Of a DNA stretch of 64,000 nucleotides, positions 23,847-35,601 are shown piece by piece. How positions within the stretch are numbered: the stretch's first letter is position 1; each line of letters begins with the position of its first letter. The translations under genes and the position numbers were made by a program. The DNA is from Leucocoprinus leucothites (taxonomy: Eukaryota > Basidiomycota > Agaricomycetes > Agaricales > Agaricaceae): the NCBI GenBank assembly GCA_013368445.1, contig JAACJO010000016.1, positions 186,001 through 250,000 of the forward strand, written 5' to 3'. A model generated the notes under the pieces. That model had not been told where the DNA came from. It did not search any database and saw only the letters and a list, made by a program, of their open reading frames with translations.

Positions 23847-26188
23847 ATGGCGCCCATCTTGTCAAAGTTCACGGCTCTACCGCTTTTCTTTTCTCTTGGG
23901 ATATGTGCTGTCTACGAACAGCTCAGCGACTTGACCCAGACCACATTTGATTTTGTGATAGTTGGAGGTGCGCCAATAAACAATTACTAGAGGTCTGGTG
24001 TATGATTGCTCATGTACGTATTCAGGAGGAACGTCCGGAGCTGTACTGGCAAACCGTTTGTCGGCGCAGAAAGATTATCAGATCCTCGTCATTGAGGCCG
24101 GTCCTAGGTAGGCTGTTGCCATTCGGCATAGATTCTGAGAGGACTTACCCATGGTATTGCGCTTCAGCCATAAAGGAGTTCAAGACATCCAGGTTCCCTT
24201 CCTCTGGAGATCGTTGATTGCCTCTGAATATGACTGGAACTTCACAACAACAGTCGAGCCAGGATTGAGTGGAAGGTCAATTTCATACCCTCGTGGTCAC
24301 GTTCTCGGCGGTAGCAGCTCGACTAGTAAGGTTACTTCGCCTGGACGCAATCCACGGTTCCGTTTAAATGTATAATCTCTAGATGCGATGTTCTACACTC
24401 GAGGAAGCAAAGATGATTACGACCGTTGGGCGAGGATTACTGGTGACTCTGGCTGGTCATGGGACGAGCTGTTACCCTACTTTAAGAAGGTAAGTGCTCA
24501 TAATTAGTGAATGTTCACTATTTTTGACATGACATGATCAACAGAACGAACGTTGGAGTCCACCAGCCGAACCACGAAACACCACAGGCCAATTCGATCC
24601 GTCTGTGCACGGTTTTAATGGATCGACATTTACCAGTCTTTATAGTCACGTTCAAGACATCGACGCACGAGTGATTAGCGCGGCTGCTGAGCTTGGGGAT
24701 GGCTATGAGTACAACATCGATATGAATTCTGGGGATTCTCTCGGAACGAGTGAGTGCTTTGGTGCTTCTGAGTTTGGTTTCTCGAGACTAATGGGATTGT
24801 AGCATGGTATCAAGGAACCATTGGTGATGGAGAGAGGAGCAGTGCGGCAACCTCCTACTTAACGGACGATGTGCTCGACAGATCAAACCTTCATGTTGTA
24901 TTGCACACTATCGCTACCCGGCTTGTTGCTTCCAATGGCTCCAGCCCGGATGTGCCTGCATTCAAGCAAGTTGAGCTCACTGGAAATGGTATGTTTTGTT
25001 TCCATACCCTCTAGTCGCAGACCCATTTTACTGAACGGATCAAAGGGGGACAATCCATTGTTAGCGCTTCCAAGGAAGTTATACTTTCGGCTGGAGCAAT
25101 CGGTTCTCCACATATCCTTTTGAACTCAGGCATTGGTGACTCCAAAGACCTGGAATCTGTCGGAGTCAACCCTATAGTCGATCTCCCAAGTGTGGGCAAA
25201 AACTTGACTGATCATCCTATGTGGAATGTCAGTTTCCTCGCAAACACATTGGAAACCACAGACAAGTATGTTGTACAAAATATGATCCCATTTCCATACT
25301 CAATCGGATAAACTCGAATTTATAGTTTCACGACAAATGCTACGCTATTCGCTCAAGCGCTCGACCAGTGGACGACGGATAGGAAGGGCCCCTTCACAAA
25401 TAGCGTTACGAATAATGTTCTATGGTTCCGTCTCCCCGACAACTCGTCCGCTTTCGAGGACGTTCCTGATCCCAGCGCTGGTCCTACTTCACCTCACTAC
25501 GAGTTTATTATTTTCGTAAGTCAGCAAGCAGATGAATGAAGGACTTCTGACTCATTCTTTTCCGCTCAGAATGGCGGATCTACCGACGAACCACGCGTTT
25601 CGACCGCGCTCGTCGTTGTTAGCCCTGCTTCTCGTATGTCTGCACTCCCTCTTGAAATTTGACACGCATTAACGAATTTGTGATCTTGTGAAGGCGGAGA
25701 GCTGAAACTCGGTTCATCCAACCCCCTCGACCAGCCCCTTATCACCACAGGCATGTTCACTACTCCAATTGACATGACCGTCGCTATCCACGCTGTACGA
25801 AGTGCCCGTCAATTCTTCTCTGCACAAGCTTGGGATGGATATGTACTCGGTGAAAGGGGTCCAACAGCTGGTGCCACTACGGATGAAGAAATCGATGCTG
25901 TTATAAGAGAAAATTCGATCAGTATTTGGCATCCTGTCAGCACAGCAGCTATGTCAGCTAAGGATGCGACGTATGGTGTTGTGGATCCTGATCTCAAGGT
26001 CAAGAAGGTTGAAGGACTGAGAGTAGTTGATGCATCCATTATGGTGAGTCGTCAGTTGGACATTCCTCAGGATATTGATTTGACCATGTTTTCGCTAGCC
26101 GATTATTATTTCTGCACACACACAAGCTCCAGCCTACATTATCGGAGAGAGGGCTGCAGATCTTATCCTACAGGAATGGGCAGCTTAG
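23847..26188 (+). CDS. GMC oxidoreductase 1 (AA3_2, aryl-alcohol-oxidase-like)
   Basis: A 590-residue flavoenzyme from eleven exons: 23847-23967, 24026-24107, 24168-24325, 24383-24489, 24545-24749, 24803-24988, 25046-25265, 25326-25515, 25570-25633, 25694-26043, 26099-26188. A hydrophobic N-terminus (about 1-22) looks like a signal peptide, so it is probably secreted. FAD-binding GGGTSG is near residues 41-46, GGSSSTNAM near 115-123, SAGAIGSPH near 302-310. The catalytic pair is His near 523 (WHPVSTAAM) and His near 568 (SAHTQAPAY). The family oxidises alcohols to aldehydes with release of hydrogen peroxide. The usual HPVGT motif reads HPVST here. Substrate cannot be read from sequence. A paralogue with identical exon lengths lies at 35602. 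Confidence 0.9.
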
Positions 26189-26810
26189 AGTGACACTCTC
26201 AGTCATATTCGCCGTTTGCGACGGATTTTAAGTTTGATTAATGGCTTGGACAACCTTTTCTTTGTAGGGCAGACGAGCGCATCCAGATCAGTTTCGTTAC
26301 TTATCTTTATGATTATATCGTATAAACGTTTCTATCTACTTGAGGGAGAATGACTTGATTCTCAGAACTTATGGCATGGAATAGGGAACCGGTAACCCTG
26401 CGGAAGCTTCGAGTCTTCGGCGCGTGATTTATGGCGGTGATTCCTTAACATGAGCTGGTTTCTCGTCAGTCTGATCGATTTTGAAGTGTACCTCGGTCGA
26501 GGGACAGTGTATATCGCAAGGGGCAAATACGTGAATAAGTACAGTGATGGGATATCACCGGCTCGGAATACGTATTTGCCGGTGAGGGTCGACGAGGTTT
26601 GTACAGCTGGCTTCTCGAGGCTTGGTTTCTAACGTCTCGGTCCAATCTCCAAGAAGAACGCCCAGAGGTTCTTGCTCTCGAACGAAGAACATGTATAACA
26701 AGCCACGTGTTAGTCGAGTGGATAAGCACACCACCTTTACCGGGTATGTATACACCACTTGGATCATTCGATGACGCTTCCACTCAAAATTAGCCAAACC
26801 TCGTAGTTCA

Positions 26811-26817
26811 TATAAAA
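26811..26817 (+). promoter_or_regulatory. TATA box of the acyl-CoA synthetase gene
   Basis: TATAAAA lies 46 bp upstream of the ATG at 26863. Confidence 0.55.
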
Positions 26818-26862
26818 CACCACCTTTGGAACCATTCCTCCTATAATCTCCTCTTCTGCACC

Positions 26863-29181
26863 ATGACCAAGCCAAAACCACTCTCCTTGCGCCCCGGATA
26901 CTTTGGTGAAGGTTCCGTCGAGGTCGAGCCCGCAAAGCCTGGCGAGGGACCAGTATACAGGCTTGCCGCCACCTCCAAGGAGCTCGTCGCGCGACCTATA
27001 GAAGGAATTGATACAACACCGGACATCGTCGCCTATGCTGCCAAGAAGTACGACAAGACGAAGGCTTTAGGGTGGCGGGACATCATCAAGATTCACGAGG
27101 AGCAGAAAGAAGTGAAGAAAACGGTCGATGGGAAGGAAACCACGGACACGAAAACCTGGAAGTACTTCGAACTTAGTGATTACAAGTACCTTGATCACGT
27201 CGAGTTCGAGGCCGCGGTTTCACAAGCTGGACGTGCCCTCGCAGACTTGGGCCTCACGAGTGACCACGTCTTCAACATTTACGCCTCTACCTGGTGAGCC
27301 CTGTGTTCTGCATATGAAATCTTGAAGCGTGAATTCATCTCGATCTTTAGCCCGAATTGGCAAATCATCTCCCAAGGTTGCGCTCTCATTTCGACTCCCA
27401 TAGCTACCGCCTATGATACTTTGGGTGAATCTGGTCTAGAGCACTCTCTCAACGAACCGGAATCTGTGGGTCTCTTCACAAACGCCGACCTCCTACCAAC
27501 CGTGGTCAAAGTCCTTCCTCGTACCCCTACTGTCAAATTCATCATATATGATGGCGAGCCCGAACAAGAGCTCCTGGACAAGATCCATTCCGTTCGTGGA
27601 GATGTCAAGGCAATCCACATCGATAATCTACTTGCGACGGGCAAGGACATCAATGTTTCGACTATTCAAAATCGCCGTCCCACTCCTGATACCCTCGCCT
27701 GCATCATGTACACCAGTGGTAGCACTGGCACTCCCAAGGGCGTCTGTCTCAGCCATGGCAACATTATCGCATCCATCGCATCCATTTTTGTAGTCTATGA
27801 ACCTCATCTACTCCCAGAGGATAGGTATCTGGCTTACCTACCTCTCGCACACGTCCTCGAGTACATCGTCGAACTCGTCGCCCTCCTCGCCGGCATCACG
27901 ATCGGCTATGCCCGTTCTAAAACCCTCAATGATAGCTCTGTGCGGAATTGCAAGGGTGATCTCGCTGCTTTCCAACCTAATATCATGTTTGGTGTCCCGA
28001 GTGTTTGGGAAACGATCAAGAAAGGTATTGTTGGAAAGGTGAATGCCTCTGGGACCTTCAGCCAGAAGTTGTTTTGGGGCGCGTTAGCTGCGAAGAAGGC
28101 GAACATTCCTGTGCTTAGCAAGCTCGCAGACAATTTCGTTTTCAGTTCAGTCAAGTCTGCGACAGGCGGTCAACTGAGGTTCGGGATGAGCGGAGGAGCG
28201 GCAATTAGCCAAGACACTCAAGAGTTTCTGCACAATACAATGATGCCGTTCATGCAGGGTACGCTAACACATCTCATACTGCATAATATTGCGTCAGCTA
28301 ATGGTGTTTATAGCATATGGCATGACCGAATCCTGTGGAACTGTCGCTATCCTCCCTCCCGAATTCGCACAGTCGGGCGCTATTGGTCTTCCTGCACCCT
28401 CTGTCGAAATTAAATTCTTGGACGTCTCAGAAGCAGGTTATTCCTCTCAGAACAAGCCTCCTACAGGCGAAATATGTGTTCGCGGCCCTTCAATCACTAA
28501 AGGCTACTTTAAGCGACCCGACCTCAACGATGACGAGACTGTTTTCACAAAGGATGGGTGGTTCAGGACAGGCGATGTTGGCCAGTGGAATGAGGATGGG
28601 ACCATTTCACTGATCGACCGGTGAGTAGCATCCTTCGGCATCCATTGCTGATTTTCTCGTGGGCTAACGGGTGCTTCCTCAGTGTCAAGAATTTGATCAA
28701 ACTTCAACATGGAGAGTATATTGCTCTTGAACACCTCGAATCGATCTATAAATCCTGTGACCTCTTATCCAACATTTGTGTCTACGCTTCAACAGAAGCA
28801 AAGCAACCACTTGGTATCATCGTCCCGCACAAACACAACCTCGAGCGAGCACTCTCATCCATATCCCCCGATATACCCACTTCGACATCACTTGCCGACT
28901 TGCGCAACAACAAGGAAGTCAAGGCAAAAATTTTGCAGGAATGTAATGCGCTAGGGAAGAAAAATGGGTTGAGACAGGTCGAGCTTTTGTGTGCTGTCAT
29001 TCTGGACTCGGAGGAATGGACACCGGAGAATGGGATGGCGACAGCTGCGCATAAGATTCAGAGATCCAAAATCGCAAATAAGTTTAAGAGCGAGATAGAT
29101 GTGAGCATCTTACTTCTTGATGGAATTTGGCTGACTCCCTCCGGGCTTTGTGGCTAGGCTGTCTATCAAAATCAGAAGTAG
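26863..29181 (+). CDS. Long-chain fatty-acid-CoA ligase (FAA1/FAA4 type)
   Basis: A 695-residue AMP-forming acyl-CoA synthetase from exons 26863-27293, 27351-28258, 28314-28620, 28683-29100 and 29158-29181. It activates long-chain fatty acids to CoA thioesters for lipid synthesis, beta-oxidation or protein acylation. The AMP-binding P-loop YTSGSTGTPKG is near residues 262-272, AYGMTE near 447-452, GWFRTGDVGQW near 528-538, and the fatty-acyl-CoA-synthetase signature continues through DRVKNLIKLQHGEYIALE near 548-565. Length equals the fungal FAA family. There is no signal peptide or transmembrane helix; the enzyme may sit on lipid droplets or ER as in yeast. The final exon adds only seven residues. 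Start is the first ATG after the TATA box. Confidence 0.92.
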
Positions 29182-29541
29182 TCATTTTCCCTTGATCGCT
29201 ATATTTCCATTTTCTTTTCTTGTCATATATTATACTTGAGGATTGTTGAGTGATTCCCATTTTTTTTTGTTAATCTGAAAGGACGTACTATGATAATATT
29301 CTTTTCACTTATGAAGGACATGTAATTCCTTTCTTCCTACACCTACGCGCTCAAACCTCCTTCCTTCAACCCGACTCGCGCGGGATCACTGAGCAAGTTC
29401 TGATCCTGTGAATTCGCGAGGGCCTATTGATGGTATATATTAAGGTGGCTTCTTTAACCCACATGACCATCATGTCAACATTTCACACTACTGTGGAAAA
29501 CATTGATAGCCTTACATACTTCCTCCCTCCCTATCCCACTC
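29182..29541. other. Intergenic region between ligase and transporter genes
   Basis: Holds the 3' end of the ligase transcript and the promoter of the MFS gene on the same strand. A T-rich tract lies near 29260. No gene seen. Confidence 0.5.
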
Positions 29542-31613
29542 ATGACCTCTGAAGAAAGCCCGCTTCTATCACCGCCACCAAACGACCATGAGCTGATATA
29601 TCAACGCTTTTCACCCCTTTATAAGAAAGTCATAGTTGTTATTGTTTCTTGGTGTGCTTTACTGCCTTGTAAGTCGACTAGTGTTCACTTTATGCGCATT
29701 CTCTCAGTGGCTCAATTCTGCATCTGGCCGCTCAGTCTTCATCTCTGGGACATTTATACCTGCTATACCTCAAATTGCCAGGGACTTGCACGTAACAGGA
29801 GAGGATGTTAGGTAAACACTCTCTTACTGTTGGGCACTTGACGGTTTTTACAGTGTATATGCAGCTTCGCAGTCAGCATATCAATCTTCTCGACTTCAAT
29901 AGGTGCCCTCGCTGCAGCCAGCTATTCAACGTTCTGTAAGTCTGGGTTGCTCCTTGGGTGTTCAGACTCGCGATCGGTAACAAGTGCTTGACGTCAGATG
30001 GCCGAAGGGGTGTGTACCTTATCTCCCAATTGATCTCAATCGTCGGCTCTCTCGGAGTCGCAGTCTCGTCCAATATGCCCCATTTACTCTTCTGGAGATT
30101 TTTGCAATGTGCAGGTGCATCATCTGGTATGTCTGTGGGTGCGGGAGTGATTGGCGATATCTACAAGCTGGAAGAACGAGGCACTGGGATGGGTTTCTTT
30201 CTCGCTGTGAGTTTATATTTTTGCACACAGTGTAAATAGCTGACTTGTATCTCATCAAAAGGGGAGCCTTATAGGACCAGCCTTATCACCACTTGTGGGA
30301 GGTCTGATCTTCTAAATTACTGTCTTACTTTGAACTTTGCTCACTAACGGGCCAACAACAGGGTTGATCACCCACTATGCATCATGGAGGATCATGCAAC
30401 TCTGTCTCGCTTTCGCTGGACTTTTTTTATTCATTCTTTTGTTTCTTGTTCTTCCCGAGACTTCTCATCCGGGCACTCGTGGTATCGACAAGCTTCGACT
30501 CACAGGAGACACCAAGAACAGCTGGAAGCATGTCAATCCCATAAGGCCAGCGTATCTTCTTCGCAGTACCACCGTCTGCACCGTGGTAAGTGTTAATATT
30601 TTCACCCAAGAGTTGCTGTACCCAGTGATGAGATCCGGTGTTCCTAGTCCATTGCCAGTTTCTTCATCGTGGTCACGAGTTACAGTGAGTGCGACCTTCC
30701 TTTCTATGAAAGTCTTTGACATCTTCCAATAGTCTTGTTAATTCCGCTTGCCTATACAATTGTAAGTCTCGGGTAAATAAAAGGTTAGACTGGATCCCAA
30801 GTAATCAAAATTCTAGGGAGAGCATTATCATCTCAATCACAACGAGGCCTATGTTGGCGCATGCTTCCTTCCGAGCGGGCTGGGTAACATGGGTGAGCTT
30901 CTAAATTGCCCGTGCAGTGTACGTGGTCTTGAATGCCCTTGCGCGCTAGTAGGAGCAACGGTGGGAGGGCGAATTTCGGACAGAATCATTGCCAGTAAAA
31001 AGAAGAGAAAGGGTGTGTGGTATCCGGAAGATCGACTTAGAGCTGCTTTCCCCGGGGCATTGATTTTTGCTCCCTTATCTGTTCTTGGCTGCGGTCTGGC
31101 CACTCAATATGTCGAGGGTAGCGTGGGTTTGACCCTCAATCTCGTTTGTCTTTTCTTCAATGGTGTCGGAGTACGCTTTTCCCTTTCTTCCACCTTACGA
31201 CGTTACTGAGGTGTTTTTAGATCAGTATAGTCCTAAGCCAAATTGGGGCATATGTCGTCGACGTTTTGCACTCACGTAGTGCAGAAGCCATGGCTTGCAA
31301 TGCGTGCGTCAATAGCATTCAATCAAAATGCCGTTTTGCTGATCGACCAAATAGTGGCTTTCGAAGTTTCCTCCTATCTCTTGTGATTCCTGCTATGATG
31401 CCGATGATTACCAACTATGGATTTTTATTCACGACAATCATTGCGTCTGCATTTGGATGGGCCAGTTTCATGTAGGTCCTGCATCGAGCTTGGAGTAAAT
31501 GTCGTTTAACTGAATCCCTGTCCATAACCAGCATACTTCTCATCACCGTACGATATGGTGAACAGATGAGGTCTTGGACAAACGTTGAATACTCAAGTGT
31601 TGAAAACAATTGA
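29542..31613 (+). CDS. MFS transporter 2 (DHA1-like)
   Basis: A 463-residue multi-pass transporter from thirteen exons: 29542-29668, 29736-29811, 29865-29935, 29998-30206, 30262-30301, 30362-30585, 30648-30684, 30733-30761, 30817-30892, 30950-31170, 31221-31303, 31355-31471, 31532-31613. It starts MTSEESPLLSPPPND. Motifs: GVIGDIYKLEERGTGMG near residues 140-156, LIGPALSPLVGG near 162-173, LPETSHPGT near 205, WYPEDRLRAA near 330. Exon lengths match MFS transporter 1 almost exactly, which fixes the splice sites. The family exports drugs, toxins or small metabolites in exchange for protons; substrate unknown. It follows the acyl-CoA ligase in the same direction and is convergent with the DUF6534 gene. 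Confidence 0.88.
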
Positions 31614-31957
31614 GATCTACCTAGGATATATATTCATGATATTCACTTAGTTAGACAAAGTACTGATTAAATAACTCAGAAAGGGGAAGCAAACAAGCTG
31701 GGGCCTCAATAGTATTTGTTAGCTAATTTCCAAACCTGTGCTCATCTGTGTCATGGTTAATACCCAGCTCTACTGTAGTAGACCTTGCTTTGTCTTCTAA
31801 CCCACTGTCCGCTTTCGTAGCGCCAATTCCACCGGTCTCATCACTTGCATGGGAGTAACCGGCATGAGCGGACACGTCTGAGCCCGGGGGGAGCGTATGA
31901 CAGCCTTGTGGATTCAGTGACCACTCAGAACGCGTTGAAGTGACCTATTACTAAGCA

Positions 31958-33709
31958 TTAGGTGCATGTCTTATTAAATTTCCATGATAGCGTCCCGACC
32001 TTGGTGGAGGTTTGATTCTGCAAAGAGGATTCCTCATCCCTCATCCAACCGGGTTTTGCGGAATCCAGTTGTGATTGAAAGGCAAACCCAGACGAGGGAG
32101 CCACCTCAAATGTGCTCATCCCGTTATCACGTGTGGATGAAGGCGTGGATCTAGCGTTGAGGCTGCTCATCAACGAGTTCGAGTATAGCTTAGAGAGGTT
32201 CAGATTGAATATGAAATGGCTGTCATGAGGTCAGCACTGATGATCAAGTTATGTGCTTTGAATATCATACGTTCCCGTGGGCTATGATAAAGTTTAGATA
32301 AATACTAAAGTCAGAGTCGCTAAGTGACACTTACATCAGCTAGGAAGGAGATTAAATCTGCGATAGCAACAAGGGCTGTGAAAAGATTTGTCTGCATTGT
32401 TACTTGTATAAAAAAAAACTCAGTATAGATACAATCATTAAAGACAAGCTCGCATACTGCGTATGATGCGGTCAATCATCATGTCGGTCGATTTGAAACC
32501 AGTTTTATGTTGACGCTAATGGAATATTTGAGCCACAGCTTCATCACAGGGAGTCCAATCCGCACCCTGAACAGTGTTTGTTGTCAATTACATAGAACCA
32601 TTTGTGATAAAGGATAAGAATACGTACAGTGACCAGACGAGCACTACAGCTATGAGAACATCTGCAGCGGCTGCACATACCAACCAGAGGATGATTGCGG
32701 TCTGACCCATACTCGACGATCAGAGAGAGTCACAGCTAAACGGTACCAGTAACTGGATCACCTTTACGAATTCCTGAAATGTGGAAAACTCTGGGTGAGA
32801 GGTGTTTCCCTCTAGCGAGGCGATCAAACAACCGACTTCAGAATGTCATCAGTGTACTCGGCCAATACTGAAAACCAGGCACAGGTAAGTTCTCACCTAC
32901 TCCTGCGACTGAAAGCACTGTTATTACAACGGACATGACCCAACCTCGCCTAATGGTACGAATTCGCCATGCGTAGAACACCTGGACCATTAATTCAATG
33001 ATCGCCTTCAAATGACGTTGTCAAAAATTATGCATTCTGCGAAAATGGATGATTACCGTTGTCAGCGGTTCTATGCGGATTTGGCAGTTATTTACATATG
33101 CGTAGATGAGACTGTGTACAGAAAACGTACCTGGAAAGAGAACTTCGAATAGTAATTTTGAATCAACCCAAAGTCACCAACCAAATCTGAGATCCGAACG
33201 TTCTGAACACTCACACCAGTTTGTCTTCGCAAGAAACTGTACATCTCCTGCATTACACAGAGATTATGGGCTGTAGGCTAGAAACAAATCTGATGTAAAT
33301 TTACTCACCAAAATTAATAACGAGGGATTGATATATATAGAAGCAGTTGAAGGCAGTGTTGACCAGCTCAACGAGGAAAAGCACGAGCACCTGAAGAAGT
33401 GGTTAACACAGAGAATACCTCATCCAACATTTTGACATACGAGAAGCCTTAGCCATCGTAAATCTCTGAGGGGAAAAAATCAGATCCAAGCTGATCAACT
33501 TTCAAACCATTGGGTTCAAAAGCGTGGAAACCTACTTGCGATATTTTGTGTAATAGAAATAGGCTTGGGCGATCAAGATGCCTTGGAGCAGTATGTTGAA
33601 GAAGAGGCCGATCAGGAACGGGCCATGCCTGAATCAGAAGGTCGGAAATTCTAAAGGATGTCATCTTGCAAGGAGAAAAAACGCACGTAAGCTCTGCGGG
33701 GCCCTTCAT
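31958..33709 (-). CDS. DUF6534 multi-pass membrane protein, one unresolved junction
   Basis: Basidiomycete-type seven-helix-like protein, function unknown. Exons: 33709-33687, 33628-33536, 33465-33441, 33390-33309, 33247-33215, 33186-33131, 32981-32897, 32835-32754, 32711-32628, 32515-32458, 32402-32335, 32281-32271, 32219-31958. Diagnostic segments: THGPFLIGLFFN near the N-terminus, VFYAWRIRTIRRGW mid-protein, KTGFKSTDMMIDRII, and the family's closing SKLYSNSLMSSLNAR followed by a polar tail of about 55 residues. Phase closes everywhere except between 32628 and 32515, where one base too many or too few remains. Either a tiny extra exon (32566-32548, 19 nt) is used or the gene carries a frameshift. 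The penultimate exon is only 11 nt. Confidence 0.65.
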
Positions 33710-35601
33710 CTTCACTCTGGCTATACTAAGAGGGGAGGAAGATCGAAGACCGTTTGGCACCTTTTAAGCCTATCGAGGAAGGATATATGCATCCGCTAGC
33801 TTAGTCGCTCTATGATTAGTGTGAGAATCGAGGAGCATTTTCAGTGATAACCATCAAGATCACGATGAACATAATTGTCGTGGAGCTTACTGATTTCTTA
33901 TAGTATTCTGGGCTATGACTTTGGAGCTTTGGTTTCCTGAACGTCGAGTCACAAATCGACACGGACTAGCGACTTTCGTTACGGATGGGTCAGCGGGAAT
34001 CTTGCGCTCATCTGGTCCACCGAAGACCATGGTCCCGGCTCATCCTAGTCACTGAAATATATACGCCCCCGGTTGTAGTAAGCTGCCCGCCCAGTGTCAG
34101 TCAAATGGTAATCATCACGGTTGATCATCGTGATATTGAGACGCACCGTGATGTCGATGTTCGATTCTGTGTTTACCCTATCGATCTGTATCGTGAAGTA
34201 ATGTCACCAATATGACGACATGTACGGGGCTCGTTCAAGTCTTTGCGAGGTCAGTCCCGACGAAGTTCTTTCACCTCCAGCCACGCATCACAGGAACCTG
34301 AGGCTTGGTTTTCATGAAAATCATTTCCTAATAGTGAGACGAAAGAATAATGCTCATTAGGGGCTGTCAAAGCAGTATTAAAAGCACGGTCCTGACAGGT
34401 GCTTATTCTTGCCCACTGCAATGATGGTGGTTCTCTTGTTACACCAGATGATCGAGGCATGCGCATCCAAGTGGCCTAATTACCAAGCGCGAATCTTAAA
34501 TTGGCAACACTCTTGAAGAAGCAATAATAGGCGTAGACTGACAAATGCGCCTGTCGCAAGTCGGATATGTTGCTTGCAAGCTCAGCAGTAAGGACGTCAG
34601 GAGCGGACCGTCGACTTCCTGGGCAAATTGTGACAAAGGATGAGGCGCCTATAGCAAAATATACCCTAGACGTAGGAGCTGAATTATCCTGTGAAGCCTT
34701 AACATGCGTTGGCATTTGACTGCTACTCTTGAGTGAGAACTAGAGAAAAGATCATTCAAAGGAATAGGAACTTATCATGGAGGTGCTTGGGTCATGTTGG
34801 CCTTTCGACATGAATGATCTGGCTCGGTGATTCCCGCCAGGTCCCAATTTGCCGGTTGCCGGTTGCCGGTTGATCGGCGGTTATGACCCTCAATGAGTTC
34901 CAAGAGTATCACCATGAGATATTCAATCCCTTCTTCGGACTCTTGCTGCCTCGTTCATAATATCGTGGTTCTTAGATCATCTCCCGCAGCATTCCGCGTC
35001 TCGTATTGCTTACATTACCCATTCCTCGCCATACAAGCAAACTTTCTCCGAGTCTTAGAATGTTTTCTTGTTGCGTGCTCATTCCATTCTGTTCCATCTC
35101 CTCCAGGTACAGAGTTACAGACTCACAGTGCCCTTGGTTGTGCTCTATATATCCATTAATGCATCACATCCCGCAGGTCTCATCAAAAATCAAAACAATC
35201 ACGCCCCAGGGGCAAACCTTCTTGACTTCTTCAGTTAAATTTAATTGACAAGATTGTATGCCCATAGGTGAGTCCCCCGTCCGACACCTGACATACGTTG
35301 ATCCCAAATTGACATACATACTTTTCGTCCCTCCCAAAGCCACGGCCTCACCCATGTCAGCACATCGGCACCACGCACGTGCTCGACGTCTCGTAGAAAC
35401 CGCTGCCCTATTTCCGGTATATATAAGTCCTGCCATCTCACGCTAGACGTTCAATTGGACACAACACATGGTAAACACTTCGGCGTGTATTCTGTTAGGC
35501 AAAGTCGCTCCCACTTCCTGATCCATTCACATCGGGGTGCCTAGCGTGCGCGTCTACATATACGATAACACTTACATGTTCAGTGTGTCAACGCCGCAGG
35601 C
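33710..35601. other. Intergenic region upstream of GMC oxidoreductase 2
   Basis: No gene supported. Three 7-bp direct repeats (TTGCCGG) occur at 34849-34869. The part from about 35320 to 35450 resembles the upstream region of GMC oxidoreductase 1, including a shared ATCGGCACCACGCACG-like stretch, so it is likely promoter sequence. Confidence 0.45.
35418..35426 (+). promoter_or_regulatory. TATA box upstream of GMC oxidoreductase 2
   Basis: TATATATAA sits inside the upstream region shared with the paralogous GMC gene, about 175 bp before the ATG. The distance suggests a long 5' UTR or a UTR intron. Confidence 0.5.
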
